From: Clostridia bacterium
GTDB lineage: Bacteria > Bacteroidota > Bacteroidia > Bacteroidales > 4484-276
Direction of reading: 5' to 3'
Assembly: GCA_009928785.1 (NCBI GenBank)
Contig: SABY01000014.1
Coordinates: 1 to 51,612, forward strand
DNA: 51,612 bases
The notes beneath the pieces are model-generated. The model made no database searches, was not told where the DNA came from, and saw only the letters and a program-made list of their open reading frames with translations. How positions within the stretch are numbered: the stretch's first letter is position 1; every line of letters starts with the position of its first letter. Shown in pieces: positions 8,786 to 15,900 of the stretch. Made by a program: the position numbers and the translations under genes.

Positions 8786-9676
8786 ATGAAAAAATTGTTG
8801 CTTTTAATTTGTGTGTTAATGAGCGTGCTTTCGGGCTGGGGTCAAGAGGGAGGAGATGAACCAACCGGAAAGCTCGGCCTTACTACGATTGCGCAAATTA
8901 ATCAGGGCACAAGCTACATTACGGTGCCGACACTTTTAGGCAATATAGAACCACTGTGGTTTGAGGCGCGATTGGTTCCGGCTTTTTACATCCGCAGCAA
9001 TAAAAAATCGCGTTGGCTTGGTGTGATCAATCCCGAAATCATCATCCGCATGTATCAGGAACATTCGTTCCCGGTGCGTACACCCAGCTATATGCCCAGT
9101 GTTACACTTTATTATCTGCTCAACCGGACCGAGGCAGGCCGTAGCCTTACGCTCTTTGGCCGACTGGCGCATCACTCCAACGGGCAGCAAGGCGATTTTT
9201 ATCTCGACAATGGCGACATTAATTTTGCCAGTGGCAATTTCTCTACCAACTACGCTGAGGCAGGTATCCTGAAAACTTATCCCAACCAGCGTTTCGATGC
9301 GGTGAATCTTTTTGGCGTCTCTCTCGAAGCACATCCCGCCGGCCTCACCATCAGTGAACTTTGGGATATCTACAGCCGCTACCGCCTCAATGCAATGTTT
9401 GCTGTTTTTGTACCTCCCGACCACCGCGAAGATGAGAAGGGATATTTTTCGGCACAAGCCGAAGCCTCCTGGATGATGGGAAACCTCAATGGATGGAATG
9501 CACTTTCGCTTGAGCGGCTCACCTTGTCGCTTACCTTGTATTATCACCCTGCCTTTTTGGAGGACATTGGTGTATTTGCTACTTTTTATCACGGCCTCGA
9601 TTATTATAATATCCAATTCAATAACCAAATCGACGTATTCCGCATCGGTATCATGACCGAAAAGTTGAATTTTTAA
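8786..9676 (+). CDS. Outer-membrane beta-barrel protein with HxSNG motif (phospholipase A/PagL-like)
   Basis: A 296-aa protein with a cleavable signal peptide (MKKLLLLICVLMSVLSGWGQ). Alternating amphipathic segments follow and the protein ends in a barrel-like strand (RIGIMTEKLNF). Residues 129-133 read HHSNG. This matches the H-x-S-N-G core of outer-membrane phospholipase A and also resembles PagL-type lipid A deacylases. In OMPLA the His and Ser form the catalytic pair; here the equivalents would be His129 and Ser131, with Asn142 or Asn146 as possible third residue. Enzyme activity is inference; it could be a barrel with a chance match. It is transcribed alone. Confidence 0.6.
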   Translation: MKKLLLLICVLMSVLSGWGQEGGDEPTGKLGLTTIAQINQGTSYITVPTLLGNIEPLWFEARLVPAFYIRSNKKSRWLGVINPEIIIRMYQEHSFPVRTPSYMPSVTLYYLLNRTEAGRSLTLFGRLAHHSNGQQGDFYLDNGDINFASGNFSTNYAEAGILKTYPNQRFDAVNLFGVSLEAHPAGLTISELWDIYSRYRLNAMFAVFVPPDHREDEKGYFSAQAEASWMMGNLNGWNALSLERLTLSLTLYYHPAFLEDIGVFATFYHGLDYYNIQFNNQIDVFRIGIMTEKLNF

Positions 9677-9966
9677 ATTTTTGTCAGACAATCTTTGAGC
9701 CGGATCTACAATTGCATATTTGATTATTAATCATTCAATAGCTTCCTGTTGCGGGACTTATGATTCTAACACCAATTAAATTCCGTCCTCTAACTTCTCC
9801 CCTCTAACTTCTCCCCTCTAACTTCTTCCCCTCTAACTTCCAACCTCTGTCTTCTAACATCTACCCTCTACTACTTAGAATCAAAATAAATTTCATTTCT
9901 AAGGTTCATATTTTCAGCGCTATAGAGGATATTTGAATGCGTCGATCTTAAAAACCATTAAATAAA
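9677..9966. other. Intergenic region with repeat array
   Basis: Apart from the 14-bp repeat array (9787-9873) and the promoter that starts at 9967, this stretch holds AT-rich sequence with no further open frame or hairpin that I can support. Confidence 0.5.
9787..9873 (-). repeat. 14-bp minisatellite array, locus 1 (inverted orientation)
   Basis: About six degenerate units. Units CCTCTAACTTCTCC at 9787-9800 and 9801-9814 are identical. Then come a 15-bp variant (9815-9829), 9830-9843 and 9844-9857, and a decayed end. This is the reverse complement of the GTAGAGGTTAGAAA family seen at 13318-13660, 45704-45815 and 49122-49194. It starts 110 bp after the upstream stop codon. Confidence 0.85.
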
Positions 9967-9998
9967 TTTGGTGTGTAAGAAACTGCTATTTACATTTG
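9967..9998 (+). promoter_or_regulatory. Putative promoter of the YadA-head-like T9SS adhesin
   Basis: TTTG at 9967-9970, a 20-bp spacer and TACATTTG at 9991-9998 match the Bacteroidetes promoter pattern well. The transcript would begin near 10005, leaving a leader of about 150 nt that contains the sorting-domain relic at 10018-10116. Confidence 0.5.
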
Positions 9999-10017
9999 CT
10001 CCAATGTAAAATTGTAA

Positions 10018-10116
10018 ACCGCCATCGATCATAAACATTTCGCAAGCGGAACCTACACCTATACCATCACCAATAAGGATGGACAAATTGAAAACGGAAA
10101 ATTTATTAAACAATAA
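10018..10116 (+). pseudogene. Relic of a T9SS sorting domain C-terminus
   Basis: This frame is open from just after a TAA at 10015-10017 to TAA at 10114-10116. It encodes a tail containing FASGTYTYTITNKDGQ and ending NGKFIKQ, the pattern of the last strand of Bacteroidetes secreted proteins (GxYxYxI...G....KKFxxx). There is no start codon and upstream frames are broken, so it is the 3' end of a lost gene. It lies in the leader of the intact adhesin gene that follows. Confidence 0.55.
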
Positions 10117-10157
10117 AAAACTACGAAAAAATTTAAACAAATAAAAATCTCAACATC

Positions 10158-12101
10158 ATGAAAAAATTATCAATTATGCTGCTATTGTCGTTTTTCACGA
10201 CTTTTATCTTTGCCCAGTCAGAGAATGAAAACTGCATCACCTGCGACAGTAATATGGTAGATTTTACGAAGGGAGCATCGGCCATAGGCTCTAAAAACAC
10301 ATCCTCGGGAATCAATTCGTTGGCTGCCGGTTATCAGAATGAAGCAAGCGGGGATTATTCTGTAGCAATGCCCTTTTTGGCTAAAGCATTGGGAGATCGT
10401 TCTTTTGCATTAGGTTATAATTCTATCGCAAATGGAAGTGCATCCTTAGCCATTGGAGCCTATTCCAAGACATCTCAAAATGCTATGCTGTCGATAGCGC
10501 TTGGTTCAAAAGTTACTTCTGTTGCCGTGCGGTCAATGACCATTGGGTATGGCTTCTACGACACTCCCATCGAAAACAACATCAGTAATTCGCTGATGAT
10601 TGGGTTTAACAGTGATCGTTCGACATTTTTTGTCGGCTCTTCGGCAGGTATAGGAACCACAGGCAAAATAGGGATTGGCAACATTACCCAACCCGAAGCA
10701 AAATTGCACATCCGTGCGGATGAAAACGAAGATGCCATCTTGAAACTCGATGCCCCAGGGACAAATAGAGTGGCCCGGCTAATTCTCGCTGATGATGATA
10801 ATACGATTACAGCGGTGGAGAATGGTGGAATGAGTTTTCATACCCCCGCTGCCGGTAACTTTAAGTTCATTAATGGAAAAGTAGGCATTGGCCTCAATGC
10901 GCCGGAAACAAAACTCGATGTTGACGGAACCTTAAAATCCACTGGCTTTAAATTGGTGGATGGGAGCCAGGCCTATGGCAGAATTTTGCAATCCGACGAT
11001 CAGGGAAATGCCACTTGGGTAGATGCTCCGGGCGGCGGGTGCGTGCAGTGTGAGGGCGGAGATAATTCAGGAACAAATGCAAGCATCATCGGAACAAATA
11101 ATATAGCCTCTGGAAATTCATCCTTTGCCGGGGGGGAGGATTCTGAAGCACAAGGCAAACAATCATTTGCTTTTGGCGAAAATGCGTTAACAATGAGTGC
11201 CTATTCTGTTGCAATGGGTCAGGAAGTAACTGCTTTTGGTGGCGCATCAATCGTACTTGGAAGAAATCTGATGACCACAACAAGTGCTGCAATGATTATT
11301 GGGACAGGCTTTGATGATACTCATAACCTAATTAACGACAAGCATTCTTCCTTAATGGTCGGTTTCAATTCTACCAAGCCTACTTTTTTTGTAAGTGAAT
11401 CTAATGGATCGAATAGTACCGGCAAAATCGGCATCGGGAACGTTACTGATCCTCAGGCCAAACTTCATATACTCGGCGATGCCAATTCCTACAATCCCAC
11501 CGAAGCCTCCCTGCTCATCGAGTCAGCCGGCAACCAGTACTCAACCCTCTGGATTGGTGACAAAAATCATAGCATCTACACCAGGCCTGATTCAGATTTT
11601 AAATTTAGCACCAGCCTAAACACGAATTTTGTGTTTGAAAATGGGAATGTAGGAATAGGAACCAACGAACCCGCTGCCAAAATCCAGGTAAAAGACGGCG
11701 ACATCTTTATCGAAGACATCGACCGGGGCATCATTATGAAATCGCCCGATGGCAACTGCTGGCGCGGAACAGTCAACAATCAGGGGCAAATGCAATTTAC
11801 CCAGATCGACTGCAGCACACTCGAAACCGGCACACAGTCGCCAGAACCATCTGGTGCTTCGACAATCAAAATTTATCCCAACCCGGCCAAAGCGCAGGTG
11901 GTGATCGATTGCAGCAACAGCAAAGAAGTGCTATATCTTGAAGTAACCGACATGAGCGGCAAACTGATGCACCGGCAAACGATACCGAATGCTGTTAATA
12001 CCTTAAGCTCTGCCGACTGGCCGGCAGGAATGTATTTTTTTAATTTTAAAAATAACCGGGGCACATCCGTCGAAACGATAAAGGTGGTGAAGGAGGAGTA
12101 G
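10158..12101 (+). CDS. T9SS-secreted adhesin with two YadA-head-like modules
   Basis: 647 aa with signal peptide (MKKLSIMLLLSFFTTFIFAQ). Two tandem modules are visible, about residues 35-260 and 295-500. Each begins with YadA/Hep_Hag head-like repeats (GASAIGSKNTSSGINSLAAG, then runs of ALGxxSxAxG) and continues with an IGIGN-T-P-AKLHI segment like phage tail or head-fibre proteins. The C-terminus (about 570-647) is a T9SS type A sorting domain: IKIYPNPAKAQVVI, VTDMSGKLMHRQ, AGMYFFNF and a basic end. The protein should be exported by the Sec system, then moved across the outer membrane by T9SS and attached or released. The binding target is unknown. Relics of sorting domains lie on both sides. 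Confidence 0.85.
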   Translation: MKKLSIMLLLSFFTTFIFAQSENENCITCDSNMVDFTKGASAIGSKNTSSGINSLAAGYQNEASGDYSVAMPFLAKALGDRSFALGYNSIANGSASLAIGAYSKTSQNAMLSIALGSKVTSVAVRSMTIGYGFYDTPIENNISNSLMIGFNSDRSTFFVGSSAGIGTTGKIGIGNITQPEAKLHIRADENEDAILKLDAPGTNRVARLILADDDNTITAVENGGMSFHTPAAGNFKFINGKVGIGLNAPETKLDVDGTLKSTGFKLVDGSQAYGRILQSDDQGNATWVDAPGGGCVQCEGGDNSGTNASIIGTNNIASGNSSFAGGEDSEAQGKQSFAFGENALTMSAYSVAMGQEVTAFGGASIVLGRNLMTTTSAAMIIGTGFDDTHNLINDKHSSLMVGFNSTKPTFFVSESNGSNSTGKIGIGNVTDPQAKLHILGDANSYNPTEASLLIESAGNQYSTLWIGDKNHSIYTRPDSDFKFSTSLNTNFVFENGNVGIGTNEPAAKIQVKDGDIFIEDIDRGIIMKSPDGNCWRGTVNNQGQMQFTQIDCSTLETGTQSPEPSGASTIKIYPNPAKAQVVIDCSNSKEVLYLEVTDMSGKLMHRQTIPNAVNTLSSADWPAGMYFFNFKNNRGTSVETIKVVKEE

Positions 12102-12201
12102 GGGGCTAAGATTTTTTAAAAATTTGCTTTCAAATGAAAAAGTAAGAATCAAGCAAAACTAAATAGATGATCCACACCTGCGTCATACTGAGATTTTTCT
12201 G

Positions 12202-12465
12202 TTGCCATTTTCCACAGTCAGGCAAAGGCCACAACGCATCCTCTTTCCCACTACACGGGGAATGCTTACTATTGCCATAGAAATTCCGTACGATGACAGC
12301 CCGGTAAAGCTGGAGCTATTTTCGCCGGCAGGCGAAAGTATCCTGCAGCAAACCATCCGTCAGCCCAAAACCACCCTGGATTTATCCGCGCCGCCGCCGG
12401 GCAGTTACATCCTTTCCATTTCCATGGCAGGCAGCCATCGATCCTGGAAGGTGGTGAAAGAATAG
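12202..12465 (+). pseudogene. Relic of a T9SS sorting domain (87 codons)
   Basis: An open frame that starts without signal peptide but reads as a type A sorting domain: TTRGMLTIAIEI, VKLELFSPAGESILQQTI, LDLSAPPPGSYILSI and the basic end SWKVVKE. The usual YPNP start has decayed (FPTT). It is therefore the 3' end of a larger, lost gene. The end resembles that of the adhesin just upstream (KVVKEE), so it may derive from a tandem duplicate. Confidence 0.6.
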
Positions 12466-12509
12466 GCAGGATTTCTACTTCCTTTCCTTCAGCAGCTACC
12501 GGATTTATT

Positions 12510-12517
12510 TACATTTG
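12510..12517 (+). promoter_or_regulatory. Putative -7 box of the TSUP permease gene
   Basis: TACATTTG matches TAnnTTTG and lies 26 bp before the GTG start, giving a leader of about 19 nt. No clear -33 TTG was found. Confidence 0.4.
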
Positions 12518-12542
12518 CCCGCAATTATAACTTTTACGCACT

Positions 12543-13328
12543 GTGACTATTATCGAAGTTGTTTTACTCATTGTTGCGGGTCTCATGGTGGGTTTTATTA
12601 ATACACTTGCAGGCGGGGGCAGCATCATCTCGCTCTCTGTGCTGATGATGCTGGGCTTGCCCGCCACCCTTGCCAACGGCACCAACCGCATTGCCATTAC
12701 CATACAAACCATGACGGCAGTCACCAGCTTTTCCGCACAAAAGGTAATGGATTTCCGAAAAGGGCTTTTTCTGGCCATTCCGGCGGTGGTGGGTTCGGTG
12801 CTGGGCGCCTACATAGCGGTGGACATCAACGAAGAGATTTTTGAATACGCCGTGGCCGTCATTATGCTGGTGATGTTGGTGTTTATCCTTTACAAGCCAC
12901 AGCACTGGATCAAAGAACAAACCCATCTCACCCAACGCAAGCTCTCGGTAAGCCAGGTCATTATCTTTTTCTTCATCGGACTTTATGGTGGTTTTATCCA
13001 TGTGGGCGTGGGATATTTCCTGCTGGCCGCCATCGTGCTTAGCGCTGGCTACGAGCTGGTAAAAGCCAACGCCATCAAAGTTCTCATCGTGATGCTTTAC
13101 ACGCCATTTGCCCTGGTAGTTTTTATTATAAATGATCAAGTGGACTGGGCTTACGGATTGGTGATGACCATCGGCAACGTGGCCGGTGCTTACATTGCTT
13201 CGCACATGGCCGTAAAGCAGGGCGCCAACTTCGTGCGCTGGGTTATCGTGGTAGTAATCCTGCTCACCTCGGCGCATCTTTTTGGCATCATCGACATCAA
13301 GGCGATTGTGGAGGCGATTAGAAGTTAG
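12543..13328 (+). CDS. TSUP (TauE/SafE) family membrane permease
   Basis: A 261-aa inner-membrane protein with about eight hydrophobic helices and the two half-repeats of the TSUP family. The first half has GLMVGFINTLAGGGSIIS and the second has FFIGLYGGFIHVGVGYFLLA. Relatives export sulfite, sulfoacetate or other organic sulfur/carboxylate anions; the substrate here cannot be assigned. The start is GTG at 12543, right before the first helix (TIIEVVLLIVAG). The last codons (ATT AGA AGT TAG) are already part of the 14-bp repeat array that begins at 13318, so the repeat supplies the stop codon. Confidence 0.88.
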   Translation: MTIIEVVLLIVAGLMVGFINTLAGGGSIISLSVLMMLGLPATLANGTNRIAITIQTMTAVTSFSAQKVMDFRKGLFLAIPAVVGSVLGAYIAVDINEEIFEYAVAVIMLVMLVFILYKPQHWIKEQTHLTQRKLSVSQVIIFFFIGLYGGFIHVGVGYFLLAAIVLSAGYELVKANAIKVLIVMLYTPFALVVFIINDQVDWAYGLVMTIGNVAGAYIASHMAVKQGANFVRWVIVVVILLTSAHLFGIIDIKAIVEAIRS

Positions 13329-13660
13329 AGGGTAGAAGTTAGAGGATAGAAGTTGGAGGTTGGAAAGTAGAGGTTAGAAAGTAGAGGTTAGAAAGTAGAA
13401 GTTAGTAAGTAGAAGTTAGTAAGTAGAGCTTAGATAGTAGAGGTTGGAAAGTAGAGGTTAGAAAGTAGAAGTTAGTAAGTAGAAGTTAGTAAGTAGAGCT
13501 TAGATAGTAGAGGTTGGAAAGTAGAGGTTGGAAAGTAGAGGTTGGAAAGTAGAGGTTGGAAAGTAGAAGTTAGTAAGTAGAAGTTAGTAAGTAGAGCTTA
13601 GATAGTTGAGGTTGGAAAGTAGAGGTTAGATAGAAGAGTTTGGCAAGTAGAGGTTAGATG
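13318..13660 (+). repeat. 14-bp minisatellite array, locus 2 (about 24 units, higher-order)
   Basis: From 13367 the units are regular: GTAGAGGTTAGAAA (A), GTAGAAGTTAGTAA (B), GTAGAGCTTAGATA (C), GTAGAGGTTGGAAA (D). The order from 13367 is A, A, B, B, C, D, A, B, B, C, D, D, D, D, B, B, C, D', then three decayed units. The block A-B-B-C-D (70 bp) is therefore duplicated at 13381-13450 and 13451-13520, showing recent expansion. The first units (13318-13366) are degenerate and overlap the end of the TSUP gene. No spacers are present, so it is not a CRISPR array. Confidence 0.95.
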
Positions 13661-13833
13661 GCTTCGCCGCCTCCCCCATCAACATCGTGATGCTTGTCAT
13701 TTCGACTGAAAAAATTTGCAAGGCAAATTTGGAAGGGAGATGCGAAAATGGCTTTACGTCGGGTCAGAAGGTCTGAATTTATTAATTTCGTGTTTTTAAT
13801 TCATAAAGCCCTAAATCCGTTGGTCATCTACGG
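13661..13833. other. Intergenic stretch with REP-like sequence
   Basis: Contains a TGTCATTTCGACTGAA ... GGAAGGGAGATGCG segment (about 13696-13746). It resembles a dispersed intergenic element common in Bacteroidetes genomes and has inner complementary parts (AATTTGC / GCAAATT). No gene was seen. Confidence 0.35.
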
Positions 13834-13861
13834 TTTGGTAAACTCCATTCGATTACTTTTG
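13834..13861 (+). promoter_or_regulatory. Putative promoter of the asparaginase-oxidoreductase pair
   Basis: TTTG at 13834-13837, a 16-bp spacer and TACTTTTG at 13854-13861 (TAnnTTTG), 21 bp before the chosen ATG at 13882. Confidence 0.5.
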
Positions 13862-13881
13862 AAAACTTGAATTTTATTAAA

Positions 13882-14901
13882 ATGAAAAATCTAATTGGGT
13901 TCTTTTTACTGCTAATGCTTTCCGCCGGATGTGGCCTGGCTACTGACAAAGGTTCAAAAAGTTCTGACCGCGAGCGTCCGCAATGGGCTATTGTAGTGCA
14001 TGGCGGCGCCGGTATGATGCAGCCAAAAGATTTTCCGGCAGAGGTTCGTCAGGCTTACGCCGATAATCTCTCGGAAGCTTTAAACGCCGGTGGTGCCATT
14101 CTTGCGCAGGGCGGCGCCAGCCTGGATGCTGTGGAAGCTGCTGTGCGCGTGCTCGAAGACAGCCCCCTGTTTAATGCCGGCAAGGGAGCCGTGTTTAGCG
14201 CTGCGGGCATCAACGAAATGGATGCGTCCATTATGGACGGCAGCACGGGAAAAGCCGGAGCGGTGGCCGGGGTTACAACAATTCGTAATCCGATAACGGC
14301 TGCCCGCCGCGTGATGGAAGCCTCGCCGCATGTGATGCTGGCTGGCGCCGGCGCCGAAAGTTTTGCTGCCGATCAAGGGCTTACCATCGTCGATATCGAT
14401 TATTTCTACACCGAAGAGCGCTGGCAATCGTTGCTCAGAGCGCGCCAGCGTGCCGAAGAACCAGCCACCGACACCATCGAAAAGCACGGAACCGTAGGTT
14501 GTGTGGCTTTGGATAAAAATGGCAATCTGGCGGCATCCACCTCCACCGGCGGCATGACCAACAAAAAGTATGGTCGCATCGGCGATTCGCCAATCATTGG
14601 CGCCGGAACTTACGCCGATAATGCTACCTGCGCCGTTTCGTGCACCGGTCATGGCGAATATTTTATTACCAACGTGGTGGCTTACGACGTGGCTGCCCGC
14701 ATCAAATACCTGGATCAGTCGCTGCAGGAAGCTGCCGGCGAAATCATCAACGACAAGCTGAAAAAGCAAGGCGCCGAAGGTGGCCTGATCGCCATCGATA
14801 GCGCCGGCAACATCGCCATGCCTTTCAACACCAGCGGCATGTTTCGCGGCTATCTGCTGCCCGATTCGTTGGCTAAGATTTCAATTTTTAAAGATGAGTA
14901 A
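13882..14901 (+). CDS. Isoaspartyl peptidase / type 2 L-asparaginase, lipoprotein
   Basis: An N-terminal nucleophile hydrolase that cleaves isoaspartyl dipeptides and/or asparagine. Self-cleavage is expected before Thr204 in KHGTVGCVALD, leaving alpha and beta subunits. The other conserved parts are present: VVHGGAG (38-44), GASLDAVEAAVRVLEDSPLFNAGKG in order, DASIMDG, and STGGMTNK after the nucleophile. ATG at 13882 (not the TTG 15 bp earlier) gives a lipoprotein signal with lipobox LSAGC (Cys17), so it is probably membrane-anchored in the periplasm or surface. Mature length fits the family. It overlaps the next gene by 8 bp (ATGAGTAA), which suggests translational coupling. Confidence 0.93.
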   Translation: MKNLIGFFLLLMLSAGCGLATDKGSKSSDRERPQWAIVVHGGAGMMQPKDFPAEVRQAYADNLSEALNAGGAILAQGGASLDAVEAAVRVLEDSPLFNAGKGAVFSAAGINEMDASIMDGSTGKAGAVAGVTTIRNPITAARRVMEASPHVMLAGAGAESFAADQGLTIVDIDYFYTEERWQSLLRARQRAEEPATDTIEKHGTVGCVALDKNGNLAASTSTGGMTNKKYGRIGDSPIIGAGTYADNATCAVSCTGHGEYFITNVVAYDVAARIKYLDQSLQEAAGEIINDKLKKQGAEGGLIAIDSAGNIAMPFNTSGMFRGYLLPDSLAKISIFKDE

Positions 14902-15859
14902 CCAAAAGATCATACGCTGGGGCATCATCGGCTGTGGCAATGTGACCGAAGTAAAAAGCGGCCCTGCCTTCCGGCTGATCGAGCACAGCGATTTGGTTGC
15001 CGTGATGCGGCGCAATGAAGAGAAAGTGCGCGATTATGCGAAACGGCACCAGATAAAAAAATGGTTTACCAACGCCGAAGCACTTGTAAAAGACGAAGAG
15101 GTGGATGCCGTTTACGTTGCCACCCCGCCCGGCAGTCATCTGGAATACACGCGCCTGGCCACTGCCCATGGCAAGCCGGTGTATGTCGAAAAACCTATGG
15201 GACGCAACTACGCCGAAAGTCAGGAAATGATTGCCGTGTGTAAAGCGGCGGGAGTGCCCTTGTTTGTAGCATACTACCGGCGCGCGCTGCCGCGATTTCT
15301 TGCTATCAAAAAGATAATTGATAATGGCGAAATTGGGAAGGTGCGTTTTGTAAATGTTTTGTTTTATAAAAAAGCTGTTGCTCCGGAACAAGCCGGTTGG
15401 CGTGTGGTTCCGGAAATATCCGGTGGCGGGTTGTTTGTCGATCTGGCCAGCCACCAGCTCGACTTGTTGCAGTTTTATTTTGGTGATATCATCTCGGCCG
15501 ATGGATATTCGGCGCATCAGGCTGCCGGTTATGCCGCCGAAGACCATGTGAGCGGCGCCTTTGTATTTGCTTCGGGGGTACACGGCACCGGCATATGGAA
15601 TTTTGCCGCTTTCGCCGATGACGACAAAACCGAGATTGTGGGCGACAAAGGGAAAATCAGTTTTGCTACTTTCGGTAATTCGCCCGTAGAAGTTGTAAAT
15701 GAACGGGGCAGCCGCTTACTGGATTTGCCCAACCCGCTGCACATCCAGCAGCCACTTATCCAAACCGTAGTAGATGAGTTGCGCGGTGTGGGTCGTTGCC
15801 CAAGCACCGGAATAACGGCGGCGCGCACAAATAGAGCAATGGATTTGTTGCGAAGATGA
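14894..15859 (+). CDS. Gfo/Idh/MocA-family oxidoreductase
   Basis: A 321-aa NAD(P)-dependent dehydrogenase. The Rossmann motif is WGIIGCGNVTEVKSGPAF (residues 9-26) and the family's EKP motif is at 99-101 (VEKPMGRN). A C-terminal domain with GGGLFVDLASHQLDLL holds the likely active-site His. Members oxidise or reduce sugars, inositols or biliverdin; the substrate here is unknown. The ATG lies inside the end of the asparaginase gene (ATGAGTAA overlap), so the two are co-translated. The link to asparaginase function is not obvious from chemistry. Confidence 0.9.
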   Translation: MSNQKIIRWGIIGCGNVTEVKSGPAFRLIEHSDLVAVMRRNEEKVRDYAKRHQIKKWFTNAEALVKDEEVDAVYVATPPGSHLEYTRLATAHGKPVYVEKPMGRNYAESQEMIAVCKAAGVPLFVAYYRRALPRFLAIKKIIDNGEIGKVRFVNVLFYKKAVAPEQAGWRVVPEISGGGLFVDLASHQLDLLQFYFGDIISADGYSAHQAAGYAAEDHVSGAFVFASGVHGTGIWNFAAFADDDKTEIVGDKGKISFATFGNSPVEVVNERGSRLLDLPNPLHIQQPLIQTVVDELRGVGRCPSTGITAARTNRAMDLLRR

Positions 15860-15900
15860 AGTTTTATAGCATTTTTTTATTTCAAATCAAAAAATGAAAC

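Noticed and set aside
13318..13660. CRISPR array
   Set aside because: Units are only 14 bp and contiguous, with no unique spacers and no cas genes nearby.
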